From contig NC_081337.1 in assembly GCF_022539665.2 (NCBI RefSeq), positions 2,208,679-2,272,678 of the forward strand: DNA of 64,000 nucleotides. Direction: 5' to 3'. How positions within the stretch are numbered: the first letter of the stretch is position 1; every line of letters starts with the position of its first letter. The stretch is from Daphnia carinata. Its lineage: Eukaryota > Arthropoda > Branchiopoda > Diplostraca > Daphniidae. The translations under genes were made by a program, and so were the position numbers. Below are positions 22,061 to 33,775 of the stretch, piece by piece. The notes under the pieces were generated by a model. The model was not told where the DNA came from. It did not search any database and saw only the letters and a list, made by a program, of their open reading frames with translations.

Positions 22061-22751
22061 TTCGACCTTCAGTAGAACTAAAATTGACTGGTCGTCATCG
22101 TTTCCATTTGCTGCACGCGCGTGGATGCGTGGTCGCCTCTTTTTGTTTTGCTTTCTCGATTTCTAGGGCGGGTTTTCTTTTTCTTTTTTTTTTTTTTTTT
22201 TTTTTTTGAACCGAAGACGGTAGATCTTTGTTTGATCACGTCAAGGAGTTGGATAGGGGAAATAAAAAATCAGAGCCGGCAGACAAAAGGGAATGCGCGG
22301 GCCACGTTCGTAAAGTCAAAAGTTGTTTCTACGAATAGGTCGATGAAGATCTACAACCGTTTGATGTTGACAAATTTTTTTTTGTGTGTGTTTTTGTGGG
22401 TGAGGCTTTTCTCTTGATTTTGTCTCTTGGTTAGAGTTTGATGTTGTTTGAAATCATTACTTCCCCCTTTCACTTGCGTGTGCGTTTTCGTTTATCGTTT
22501 CTACCCAATCGCTTTCTTCGATTGCGTTCATCTGCGTCAAATGCGGCGAAAGATCATCATCTCAATTTGCGGTTGTTCTCGTGACAAAGGCAAATGTCGT
22601 TCATCTGTCGATCAATTCGATTCTCTGAAACTCATGGCGAAGCGTCGCTTTTGAAAGAAATTCAAAATAAAACGGCATTTTATGCATAAAACCTCACAAG
22701 GTATAATAGAACCAGGTAATACGATGACGATTTGTCGTCAACCAAATTCAA
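22061..22751. other. No recognisable gene; long T-runs
   Basis: Contains a T-tract of more than 20 bases at about 22,183-22,207 and further T-rich stretches. Frames of up to 110 codons here owe their length to the T-tract (poly-F) and show no motif. Confidence 0.4.
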
Positions 22752-22907
22752 ATGAAAGTGGACCTGTTGGCCGAAATTGATAAAAAACAACGTAGTGAAG
22801 AAGAATTATTTAGGCTAGAAGAGCAAAAACGCAAACACAAAGAAACCATGGAAGCAGCCCACAACCAAAAACATTGGAATATTGCAATGGATAAACTTAA
22901 GCTTTAA
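22752..22907 (+). pseudogene. C-terminal coiled-coil fragment, perhaps from a Myb/SANT-type transposon protein
   Basis: A 51-codon frame starts at the ATG and encodes a strongly charged helix (LLAEIDKKQRSEEELFRLEE, then HKETMEAAHNQKHW) and ends in TAA. Such basic/acidic C-terminal helices are common after trihelix Myb/SANT domains in transposon-derived proteins. The open frame extends slightly upstream of the ATG, so it may be the end of a larger exon. No DNA-binding domain is found next to it. The assignment is tentative. Confidence 0.35.
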
Positions 22908-23399
22908 TATTACAAATACTTCATTCTTTTCTGAATTCGAAGCATTCTTCATGTTTTTTCTCTTCTATCGATAATACTCTTGGTGTAATTTTTTAAATAT
23001 ACTGGTCCGCAAAAATGGTATCTTAAAAAATGTATGTCTTATCGGAACTCGTCGTGCTCCATGGATAGGCAAAGTACCAACGGAAGCATTAGGAGTACGC
23101 TCCGTTTACCGGTGCTTTTTTAAATGATTTTACAGTAAGTGCCACATCCACCAAGGAAGATTTTTTTTTTCAATTAAGCGGCAGGTGATGTTGTTCGGCA
23201 GAATTAAATTTTGAATGCAAGACCAAAGTATGATACGGGAGTTTCTGTATCCTTTTCACAATGCAAGGTCACTAACTTGCATTAACTGAATAATCATTAT
23301 AACCTGTCTAAACTGATCCGTCGTAGTCGGGGTTGTATCCCCGATTACGGGAAAGGGTCTTAGAACAAGTTTTAAAAAATTTTAACTAATCATGATTGA
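22908..23399. other. No recognisable gene
   Basis: Nothing supported; T-rich with scattered short frames. Confidence 0.35.
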
Positions 23400-23615
23400 C
23401 TTTCGGCGGAAACTACCCCCTAGGCCATGCACGTGTACCCTTCTGGCCGGGCCAAAGCTAACGAAAAAAGTCGGGCCATTGCATTCGAACGAATTCGAAT
23501 CCAATGAGCACTAAGTACGGTCACAGTATTGGAGGAATGACCGTGTGCTTAGTTCGTGATTTGGAGTCACAAGTGATAGGACTATCACTCGAACCACTGC
23601 ACCAACCCGACTTTT
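23400..23615 (-). mobile_element. SINE-like element with tRNA-type promoter boxes
   Basis: On the minus strand the head reads GGGTTGGTGCAGTGGTTCGA, which contains an A-box (TGGTGCAGTGG, plus 23,594-23,604). A B-box-like GGATTCGAATTC lies at plus 23,491-23,502. The spacing of about 100 bp is longer than in a tRNA, so function is uncertain. The middle (ATTGGAGGAATGACCGTGTG) resembles the leader modules at 9,890 and 28,645, and the G/C-rich part at 23,405-23,450 resembles the head of the fold-back element. Confidence 0.35.
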
Positions 23616-23624
23616 TTTTTTTTC

Positions 23625-23696
23625 TTACATCTACGTACTTACATCTACGTACTTACATCTAACTTACGTCTAACTTACATCTAACTTACATCTACA
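23625..23696. repeat. Short tandem repeat, TTACATCTA type
   Basis: Imperfect tandem copies of ACTTACATCTA and ACTTACATCTACGT. Confidence 0.75.
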
Positions 23697-23699
23697 AAC

Positions 23700-24060
23700 A
23701 TAAGTTGTTTCATCAAGTCCTTTATACTGTTCAACCATCGCTGACAAAAGGCTGCTGCTCGTTATGGCGTCTATTGAGCTTAAATGTTAAATTTCGCCAA
23801 CACGGTGAACTATTTGACGATTATAAAAAATGAACTCTATTCACGACGTGCTGTGTTATTATTATACAAAATCTCATTTATGTTGGAAAAATTTTAGCAC
23901 GCAAAAAATGCTACAATAAGAAATTGAAACGGGTGCAATCACGGAGCGTGAATGAAACAGGTATACCAATCCCGCCATAAGACCTTGAAGCTTCTCTTCG
24001 GTTGCCACTAGGTGGCACTCGAGTAGTATGTTTCTATGAAAATTGATTAGCCCTTTTTTT
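23700..24060. repeat. Diverged leader module
   Basis: Recognisably related to 10,160-10,500 (shared TTTCATCAAGTCCTTTATACTG-like block and the GGATCGTGAATG...GAAGCTTCT...CACTAGGTGGC block) but with many substitutions. It precedes D2 at a distance and is the oldest-looking leader in the window. No gene seen. Confidence 0.5.
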
Positions 24061-24179
24061 TTTAACTTAATGACTTTAAAATTGTTTTTCGTTATTCTGC
24101 AAAATATATTTTTATTCAAACACACTTCTAAGTAATATGAGGAATAGCAGTTTTGTTATGCGGGAGATTTTTCACAATT

Positions 24180-24420
24180 AGTAATAATGCTTTCTTTGTT
24201 TTTCGTTTTTCTATCGCCATACAATCCGATGCCGGCTTACATAATGAAAATGCTTCTTGGTGATACGTACTATTGTATTTTTTTCCATATAAATATATAT
24301 ACTGTATATTTTTTTTTATTTCATAGTTGGAATATGATTTTCGCTGGAAATGCCAATTGGGTAGCCTAACAGAAGGAAATCTTTATGGAATACCGTACAG
24401 AAACACTATCTGCGGTGAAA
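24180..24420. repeat. Intron-like fragment related to the X module
   Basis: 24,230-24,370 (AATGCTTCTTG... CATAGTTGGAA... GGAAATGCCAATTGGGTAGCC) matches 16,430-16,540 and 61,145-61,255, which follow the DUF283 exon fragment. Confidence 0.5.
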
Positions 24421-25021
24421 GAAAAGTGGGCCATTCAATGAAGCTAGGCTATTATTTAAAAAAATCAACGTATTGAGCAGAAATTGTGTTTTATTTGAAT
24501 TCTCTGTCATTGTGTATCATGGACTGTAATTCAAGAAGCATAGTTGTTGAAAATATTCATTTTTGTTTAAGGGATTGAAGGATCGTAGGTTAGGTTAACA
24601 GGGTCTAAACCGAATGAAAAATGAAGTTTTCACCTGGAATTACTATTCCCGGTTAGGAATCCACTCCTTCTCCTGAAGTTATTAAAGTAGCAATGGAGCA
24701 ATACTTTTGTCTTCTATATGCTCCAGCGAAAATGGTATAAGTTTTTTCAACCAACCGCTCTAATAAATGCAGAACTTTGCTACGGTGTTGGCAGAATTGG
24801 GGAAGAATATTACATTTTGTTGGTGTAAAAGCAGGAAAATGTAGCGCTGGTTTTTGAAAACCAATATAGTAGCCTCGACTGATGAACAATCAAAATAGAA
24901 TTTCTAATGCAGGGCTTTGTTTTCTTTTAGAAAGAGGAGTTTTTTATGGATCCAGAGGTTACACTATTACACAAACCTTATCGCACATTGCATACTGCGT
25001 CTGTTTTTAAAGAGGTAATGT
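24421..25021. other. No recognisable gene upstream of D2
   Basis: No leader or helicase exon is found directly before D2. A short frame beginning at 24,946 runs into D2 but its first 28 codons do not resemble Dicer. Confidence 0.4.
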
Positions 25022-27827
25022 GCTTCTGGATAGCCACGAGCGTTCTAGAGGATGGTATTGACATTCCAGCGTGCCATCTTGTTATTCGGCACGATTTGCC
25101 ACAAAGTTACCGTGCGTATGTTCATTCAAAGGCTCGAGCGCGCGCTAAAAAACCAATTGTTTTTCTGGTGGTCGAGAAGGAGCGCATGGATGAATTTCTG
25201 GTGAATTTCTCTGACTTGCATGCCACTGAACAAATTCTGCTAAGCAAGAGTGGCTATCACAACTCTTTGGCCTAGGTCGCCATTCACAGTGAAGATATGC
25301 TCAATAATATTGAGAAACCGTACACTTCTGGTGACGCTTCAAAATCTTATGCGTGTTTACAAAACGCCATCTCCATCATTAACAGATATAACGCAAATGG
25401 GTTGAAATAAAAATGACTGTAATTTTCAGAAAGATAAATATTTTTAGATATTGCGCAAAGTTGCCCAGTGATTGTTTCACTCGCCTTATTCCTGTTTGGA
25501 AAATACGAACAGTTAAGCGAGAATACGTTGACCCATCTGTATGGGACACATGGTGCGAACTATTTCAGAAAAGCGATGCAGCAGAGAAAATGCACCTGGA
25601 TGTAGCGTATGTTTGCTCATGACAACTACCAATAAATTCTCCTCTGCGGCAAACTGTATCAGGTCTTCCTGTGCCATCGAAAGTTATAGCCAAACGATCT
25701 GCAGCGCTGGAAGCGTGTCGATTATCGCACCAGCAAAAAGAGCTGGTCGATAACTTTTATCCTACTGGGAAGGAAAATCTTCAACTGGAGGAGAAGGAGG
25801 AGGATAACAACGCCGATTTGGAAGACGAAATTGTTCGCCACAATTTGCCACGTCCGGGGACTACGAAACGAAGGCAGTACTATTATAAGAAAGTGGCCGA
25901 GCCGTTTGTCGATGGTATTCCACGTCCCAATCAACCCTGTTACATACACGCAATCACAATGGCATTTGTATTACATTCAGGTAATCGATTATTAATGAAC
26001 AAAAATTTATTAGGTACTAAGTCAGCCTATACGACAGGAGCAAAACATGCGTGGCAGAAAAATTTCCAAAGCTGAGACCTCCCTGCAGAGTTTGGGAATT
26101 TTGAATAGTAAACGGCTATGGCAAATTTGCCCGTTTCCTATTTTCACCCGGTCAGGCGACGTGGAAGTGCAAATAGTAAAAATTGCCGATGAGCTTTACG
26201 TGACCGATCAGCAATTAAAACAAATAACAGATTTTCAACGCTACATCTTCTGAAACGGTGCCATTTTTTGTTTGGAAAAGGATCCAATGTTGTTAGATGT
26301 TTTCCACGCTGACTGTTCCTATCTAATCGTGCCTTTAAAGAGGAATTCGTTAGCGGATAATTCCCCCTTACGTCTGGATTTTGCGTTCATCGATTTTCAT
26401 TTCATCTGTTCGAGACGCGAAACCTCAGCTGGTAGCAGACAAAGAGAGAACCGGTTATGCCTTTGATCCCCGCTTGTTTGCTGGTGCGGTCGTGATGAAA
26501 TGGTATCGGGATCAAGAACATGCGTAATGTTTCTACGTTGCCGAGATACTCTATGAACTCAACCCGCAGTCAAAATTTCCTGATAACAACTATCCAACAT
26601 TCGAAAAGTATTACCGCCTAAATATGGGATCCAAATCCAGAACCTGAAGCAGCCGCTATTGGACGTGGATCACACCCTTCAGCTAGATGAAACTTCTTAA
26701 CGCCAAGGTGCGTATGAGGAGTTTATTTGTTGTTGCAAATGTTTCACACATCTGGTTGCGTTTTTATAATACTTACACAGATATGTTAACCGAAAAGGTG
26801 TAATGCTCCCTATTAGTTGAGAACATAGAAAAAAGACCCAGCAAGAAAGTCAGCAGCAAAAGCAAATATTGGTGCCTGAGTTATGTAGCATCCATCCTTT
26901 TTCGGCCTCTCTATGGAGACAAGCAGTTTGGTAAATGTCGTTAACTATTTTAATATTTGTTTTATTCATTCTTCTTTCCACAAAATTTCTTAGCGTTTAC
27001 ATAAAAACAATTCCATATGTTTTCTGTTCATTTGCGCCCATTTTAGTTTACCGTGCACTCTTTACCGTTTGAACGGATTCCGCCTGGCGGAACAACTGCG
27101 CTGCAAAGTAACGATGGAAATCTTTCTGGGAAAGAGCCAGCTCGATCCTGGTTCGTAGTATTAGGTTAATTTAAATTAGCTCGTGTTTTTAAGTGCTTTG
27201 CTTATTTTTGTTTAGATTTCCGCTGGCCGGCCTTACGATTCGATTGAAAATGCAAATGCTCAGATCCCATATTACCACCAGTTCAAAAAGCAAGCAGTGC
27301 TAAAAATATTGAAGAGGTTAAACAGCCAAAAGATGAAATCGAAGACTGTAACGTACCAAAATCGCCTTCAAAGCCGCAGAAAAGGAAACGAAAAAAAGCA
27401 CAGGAGCCTCTTTATTGGATATCGGAGTATGGAACCCGAATACGATTGACGGCAACAACCAGAATGGCAATACGTCATAACAAGCTAAATCGCTTTTTTA
27501 ATAATAAGTGCTATTTGCGTTTTGTCATACAGGAACGGGAGACCCGGTCGATTAAGACTATGACTATAGCGATCTTCAAGCAGTAGCTCTGCTGACCAAT
27601 GATGATGGAGCAGATTTTGACTGGTCTAAACGGGTAGTGGATATTTCTGGACTTGAAGGATCCCTCCCGAAGTTCGGCGTGGGAAGGCAAGATTACGTTG
27701 GATCTGGGATGAGCGAAAACCAAAGGAATTCTTCTAGTACCGCCCAAAGTCACCGCCGGAATTGATTAGCAATTTTTCGCACGGCTCGTATAACAGTGAT
27801 CAAAGCGTGAATGACAGTGATACGGAC
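25022..27827 (+). pseudogene. Dicer-1-like pseudogene D2 (helicase motif V to connector, includes PAZ)
   Basis: It starts abruptly in helicase motif V (IATSVLEDGIDIPACHLVIR) and continues through motif VI and the DUF283 dimerisation domain (25,448-25,980: EACRLSHQQKELVDNFYPTG and RPGTTKRRQYYYKKVAEPF), the platform (about 26,030-26,470: FPIFTRSGDVEVQIVKIADE and DCSYLIVPLKRN), PAZ (26,470-26,935: [51 protein letters not shown]) and connector pieces (RLAEQLRCKVTMEIFLGK, ADFDWSKRVVDISGLEG). Order and motifs match animal Dicer-1. Lesions include TAG after HNSLA, a GT-to-AT donor change at 25,386, TGA in VCS-QLPI and a frameshift after KYYRL. RNase III domains are absent; at about 27,828 the gene is fused to a tyrosine-rich gene tail. 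Confidence 0.9.
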
Positions 27828-28390
27828 TACTCTACTACACTACAGCAGCTTCGAAATACTATTAGTTAGCCATGCCTTTGTAAAGAGCTGAATGGTGAAA
27901 GTTGATATTAATTGTTGACGCATCTGTTGTTATTTCGTCTACTATATTTATTCGTTTATCATAGTCGTTTCCGAAGTAAAACATGAATTGCAAATGAGAT
28001 GGTCCAAACAATAAAATGTCCACGTTAAACATTCGCATTCATTTCGTTTTCCCTGTACGACCTGTGTAGAAAAGAAGCGCGGCCTGGTGAATCGTGTTTT
28101 GTGTTTCACAATAGGTCTACAGTATATGAAGCACATTTTCACTTTGGCATAGACCCTATGGAAATTCTTATTAGAAGATCAACAAGGCTGACCAATAAGG
28201 CCTGTCCTATACCTTTCATTTTTCAGTTTTTACCACTTATCTCTTGGTTACATTAACTAACTAATACTACTAACCTATAAACTAACAAGGCCTTACAATG
28301 TACATTTGAATGTTTAAAATCAAATTACGAAAGGCATCAACATAGGTTCGCATGTAATATTTAAAAAGTGCGTACGGTATTAAAAAAGTA
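27828..28390 (+). pseudogene. Tyrosine-rich gene tail and 3' flank, inverted relative to the other copies
   Basis: The plus strand reads YYTTAASKYY and a stop (ending at 27,867), followed by GTTAGCCATGC and about 500 bp that are the reverse complement of the flank at 9,250-9,600. The rest of the gene is replaced upstream by D2. A 64-codon minus frame inside it is not supported. Confidence 0.6.
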
Positions 28391-28419
28391 TTCACGGTTG
28401 AGCGCCTTCGGGTAACTTC

Positions 28420-28584
28420 CGCCGACGCCATGCCCGTGCTCCTTTTTGGCCCGTAGGCCGAGGCGGAAGTTAGAAAAAAAAAACTAAAAAACTATGTGAC
28501 TTGATCGCTAGTTCCTCAAGTGACCAACTTCCTCAGTTCATTACTAGTTCCTCAAGTGATCAAGTCACATAGTTTTTTTTTTAC
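28420..28584. mobile_element. Fold-back/MITE-like element, copy 2
   Basis: Same G/C-rich head, A-run and AACTATGTGACTTGATC arms as at 9,646, with a shorter middle. It joins the inverted tyrosine-rich flank to leader L3. Confidence 0.6.
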
Positions 28585-29450
28585 CTTTCTTTAAGACCAA
28601 TCCTGTCAGGACATTGGCACCAATCTTGTAGAATGCGGTCCTAGCATTGGAGGAATGACCGTGTGTTTGGGTCTTGGTTTGGAGATCCGTGTGGTAGATG
28701 CATGCTGACGTAATCTTATTACGTCGGGGTACCCATTGAGCAGCGCACGAAAGGCGGTCTACCGACAACCCCAGGGCTACTGAATTTTTTTTTGTAACAC
28801 CACATGCACATGCTACCACTCCAACCACTGACTGCACCAATCCATCTCCGCCTCCATTTCCGCCATTCCCATACCTGCAATTAGATAAGCATTCATTAGT
28901 AACAGTTATACACGCAGTAACGGCGCTAGCGAACCAACACCGTTACCAATCCTATATTGTTTTATCAAGTGTTTTATACTGTACCATATCACTTGTAAAA
29001 CGGCTGCAGCTCTTTATGGCTCAATCTGACGTTTAATGTTCAATTTAGTAAACAAAATAAACTCAATTGGCAATTTTAACAAATGAACTGTATTCTTTAC
29101 TTTTTTTAGTATCTTTCGAATAGAATTCTTTTAAGCTAGAAAAACAATTACACGCGAAAAAAACCACAATAAAAAAATTCGTATCCTCTTTTCACGGATC
29201 GTGAATGGAAAGTGTCCAGCCGGAAAACCGGGAAGCTTCTGCTCGGTCGTCACTAGGTGGCGCGCGACTAGCACGCTTAACTAAACCTTTTCATTCATTT
29301 CTTCATTTGTTGCGATCTCCATTTTCAGCATTTTAGCTTCGTTGCGGGTTTCCATTTCCACAGATTAGAATTTCCTTAAGGTGACCTGGGATTAGAATTT
29401 CCTTAAGGTGACCTGGGATTAGAATTTCCTTACGGTGACCTTGGTAAGGC
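28585..29450. repeat. Leader module L3, with three copies of a 27-bp repeat
   Basis: Corresponds to 9,822-10,640. The 27-bp unit starting GATTAGAATTTCCTTAAGG occurs three times (29,363-29,443), against two in the other leaders. The minus-strand TATAAAA is conserved at about 28,974-28,980. Confidence 0.6.
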
Positions 29451-30086
29451 AGGTGAAAAATGTCAATTGAAAGTTCTCTCATTTTCTAGTTGAAATTCAT
29501 TTTGTTAGCATTAGAGATAAGACGAACTCTTCTTCCCTCGCCCCTAAACCGTTAAATTACAAAACAATAGTGAGGAGTATCCAGAAAATGCTGTCATTTT
29601 AGTTGAGGGTGTTTATTTGGATTCACAGAATGCCGGCTTTGTTGTTATCATAAGGCAACTAATTTTCATCATCCTTTAACCATCTTGGTTCTTTCTTCTA
29701 TTAAATTTTAACATCTTTTTTCACGTTAATTAGAAATTTTCATTCTAGTTTTATATGCTGTCAACCAAATTTTGTTTCTTACAGCAAATCATACATGGAA
29801 ATAAATTGTCATCTCAGTTTTCAGCATCCCTCATCAAACTAAAAGAATATGGGAGATTGCTGTCTAGTTCTGACATTGCAAAGTGAGGTTATTTAAAATT
29901 TTGTTTAGTTATCTTAAAATTATTCATTAAAATTCAGTCTAGAGAAATCCTTCAGACCCTAAAAGATTCTGATGTTTTCGATTTTTTATCCTTAAAAACA
30001 TAGCATTTCGTCTGTTAAACCACAGTTCATTTAGAGTTACCTGTCAAATTGTATAAAATTCATAATTGTCTTCTATAATTTTGTAG

Positions 30087-32259
30087 GTGGATGCTTTTGA
30101 ATCTGCTAAATCCAAGAACACCACTGCATGTTTAAAAGCAGAAAAATGTGGGAAAATGTTTGTTGCTGCAAGGTCGTTAAAAAAGCTTTTGAAGTTTGAA
30201 GGTATGTTTTTATGTGGTTTTCGGTATTTGAAGATATCTCTCTGATGATCTATTTAATCAGTTCACAACAACCTGGAGGTTTTTCCTCAGTATACCTTAC
30301 ACCAACAGTTAAATTGGCACTTCAGTGATCTGCCTACTTGTGTCATCACACTCCTTCGAAGGTGGGACATTTTCATGAGAAAAAAGGTGTAGTGCAATGG
30401 AGTTGCCAGAGGTATGTCTAAGCATATGAGTATTTTGAAAATATTTGATGCATCTGTTCTTGTTCTAGATGGAAAGATGAGTTAGGAAAAAACCGAGTGC
30501 TTGTTATGACTTACCTGGTTTTCATTGAGGCTATCCTGAAAGACTTCCTTGAAACGAGCAACTTTAATTTGTTAATATTGGCTGACTGCCGTAACATTGT
30601 GAATGATGAAGCTTGGAGAAAAAACAAAAACAAATATTGGCTTTATATGAAAAGTCAGCCAACAGTCTATATCCAAGGATCCTAGGATTGACTGCATCAA
30701 TTGTGACTAACATATGCAAGCCAATGGAACTATTCCAATTGATAACTATTCGGGAAAACAAATTGCAGTCAGCTATTTACTCTTCAAACAATGTTTTATC
30801 AGCATTACGGTGAGGAACCATAAGCATTAAAATTTTGCTTTCTACTCTCATCTATTTAAATTATTGATTTAATATAGGCATTCAACACACCCCAAAGGAT
30901 TGGTGTGTGAAATATCCTCAAAGCCTGAAGCCACTCGGCTCGAGCTAGAAATAGTGGATCGCGTTTAGTGGTTGAATAGTTATCTTCGAGCTCATCGGCA
31001 CGATTCCAACAAATATTAGTAGTAGAGAAGTTTAGCCACCTTAATGTTCTTCGCCTTTTGGACATACTCCGTATTTATCGACCGCCAATAACTACAAAAT
31101 TGCCCGGAAACAACGATCCATCAGAGCAATTAGATTCCACCGTAATAGTTGATGCCGACGGTCTCGCTGATCAAATTCAAAAATTGTCCACGGAAAGATT
31201 ACAGCCCGGAGAGTTACCTGAGAATGGCTCGCCCTTTGTGCGTCGGCCAACAACTCAATCGGGTCACGTCAGTCGTCATAGGCGTCCTGATTTCCCTGCT
31301 CGTCATTACCGAATTTGAGAAGACGCTTATCAGCTATGTGGACTGATTTTCACTGAGAGGCATACCTCAGCCAAACTACTCTTATCAGCTGTTAAAGGTA
31401 ATCAAAAGATGATGTTACATTATCCTTGTTGGATTAAATACCTTAATTTACTGTTGTCTAGGATGCAAGTCGAGGCGACCCTTATTTAGCGTATGTAAGC
31501 CCACTGTATACCGTTGATCGGATTGAAGGCATGGCCGTTAAGGAAATAGAAAGTGAAGATCGGGAAGCAAGACGACGTTATGAAGCGTTTTCGTAGTCGC
31601 GATTGTAACATTCTTGTAGCAACGAGCATTTTAGAGGATGGGATTGACGTTCCAGCGTGCCATCTGGTTATTCGGCACGATTTGCCACAAACTTACCGTG
31701 CGTATGTTCATTCAAAGGCCCGAGCACGCGCTAAAAAATCAAATAATTTTCTGGTGGTCAAGAAGGAGCGCATGGATGAATTTCTGGTGAATCTCTCTGA
31801 CTTGCATGCCACTGAACAAATTCTGCTAAGTAAGGGTGGCTATCACAACTCTTTGGCCTAGGTCGTCATTCACAGTGAAGATATGCTCAATAATATTGAG
31901 AAACTGTACATTTCTGGTGACGCTTCAAAATCTTATGCGTCTTTACAAAACGCCATCTCCATCATTAACAGGTATAACGCAAATGGGTTGAAAAGGACTG
32001 TAATTTTCAGAAAGATAAATATTTTTAGATATTGCGCAAAGTTGCACAGTGATTGTTTCACTCCCCTTATTCCTCTTTGGAAAATACGAACAGTTAAGCG
32101 AGAATACGTTGACCCATCTGTATGGGACACATGGTGCAAACTGTTTCAGAAAAGCGATGCAGCAGCGAAAAAGCGCTTGGATGTAGCGTATGTTTGCTCA
32201 TTACAACTACCAATAAATTCTGCTCTGCGGCAAACTGTATCAGGTCTTCCCGTGCCATC
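30087..32259 (+). pseudogene. Dicer-1-like pseudogene D3 (longest helicase copy)
   Basis: Six exons can be read: 30,087-30,201, 30,291-30,411, 30,469-30,809, 30,878-31,397, 31,462-31,971 and 32,029 onward. The first is the Walker A exon, found only here (VDAFESAKSKNTTACLKAEK then CGKMFVAARS). Dicer has GTGTGKTF at that point, so only the lysine-containing GK survives. The second gives VYLTPTVKLALQ, a TGA, then SAYLCHHTPSKVGHFH. Motif II is ADCR instead of DECH. TAG after DRV, a 1-bp deletion before QQILVVEKF, TGA after HYRI, an extra base near 31,570 and TAG after HNSLA complete the inactivation. The gene ends at the shared GTGCCATC junction to module M. Confidence 0.9.
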
Positions 32260-33507
32260 TACCAACTTCGGGTTTTTTAAGAAATTTAGTTGCCTTTAGT
32301 GGAGAAAATTCCCATGTTGTCAAAAGGATACCTAAAATTTGCAATGCATTAATGAACAATTCTCATCTTCACATTGGTTCTGAGGTAATTTTACCTTCAT
32401 TCATGTTAGCTTAAATATTACTGATGTTTCTCAATTATTTACATTTGTTTTCTATTTCCAGTATAAATGCTTCCTCTAGTTGGTACAATACCTTATTTTG
32501 AATTATGGGGGAGCAAAGCTGGATGATAGTATATTCCACCTGATTTTCAGCACGTTACACATTCTGGCTAAAGTATTTTGGTTTTTCCATAACACAAGTT
32601 TTGAATATTTAAGTAGTGACGTTTTCTTTATATTCATCTTTTAGTTATCAATCGACTGCTCAATCCCTGATGTCATCAACAACTTGAGTCGTATTATTGC
32701 TGATGTTGACGGGCACATTGGTGTACAATGCAGAGCGTTGATGGCCCTAAGATGTCTGAGCAGCAAGCATCTGGACACAGCTACATTGGAACACTGGAAC
32801 GCCTTACTATATAAATTCTATGAAATCGCGCAAACTGAAAAAAATATTCTCTATTTGGAAGCTGCTTTAATTGTATTCATCTTTAAAAGAGCCTTGATAT
32901 CACAGGTACTAAATATTTCTTTCTTTTTTTTTTACAATTTTAGAGCGCCCTCATAGATGTTTTGCCTTGCAAGATGAGATTGCTTGATCAAATAACAGAT
33001 ACGGATGATCTCGTGGCAGAACAAATGTGGAATGAGGGATCGGAAATCTACCGTGTAACCAGTGACTTATTGGGATCAGCGGTACACCGGATAGGCCATT
33101 TTTCTCCGTCGCTTTGTCGGCAAGTTCAGCGAGGCCGTTCAGATAAAGTTGGCAATTCGTGCAATGAGCTTTACTGGACTTTGAAGACACTTCATAAGCC
33201 TTTACTTCAATCGAAATGGCGCTACAACCTTTACGAAGAACCACATTCAAAAGCAAAAACGACTGATTTCATGGATGTCTTCGATTATTCTGAACGGAAC
33301 CATCTGCGGATGGCCAACATCACTTTTCGCGTGAGAAACTGGAAACAACGTCCAATGCACTTGCTTAAGAAAAAGGTGCCACAATGCCCTAGTGCGTCCT
33401 TCTCAAACTTTGCCGTTTTAGCCAGTTCCAAGTTCAAATGTATTTCAAAGTGTTATGTCGTCAACTCAACGTTGCTTTTCAACTGTCCGGTTCATTTGAT
33501 TTTGTAA
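32260..33507 (+). pseudogene. M3: best-preserved copy of the unidentified helical protein
   Basis: Exons end/start at 32,384, 32,480-32,572, 32,645-32,905 and 32,944-33,507. All join in phase 0, with no stop inside the chain and canonical GT/AG at every intron. It is the only one of five copies whose third donor is CAG/GTACT. One substitution pair changes DVLRCK to DVLPCK. The peptide is helix-rich and ends VNSTLLFNCPVHLIL. It still lacks its own 5' end, because Dicer D3 is fused upstream out of frame. I cannot name the family; a HEAT/ARM solenoid is the working guess. It could be expressed as a truncated or fused transcript. Confidence 0.6.
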
Positions 33508-33775
33508 AATATGTGGAAATTTTACATTCAACCAAGCTGTTATATAGGCATCAACAACAACAAAAATCACAAAATTTATAGGAGTTAACATGTCTTAAAT
33601 GTATCTTGAAATGATAATGATCTTTGTAAAACGATAGAAAATAATATAACATTTGGGAATAATGCATTTAATGTAAACAAACAACCACTGTTGTTTACTT
33701 ATCATTAAATATCCTTGCCATCAAATAACCGTACGTTGAGGAATAATTACATATAGGATCCACAGGGGAAAAAAT

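Noticed and set aside
22121-22417. 98-110-codon plus-strand frames near the T-tract
   Set aside because: Length comes from the poly-T run read as polyphenylalanine; no conserved peptide.
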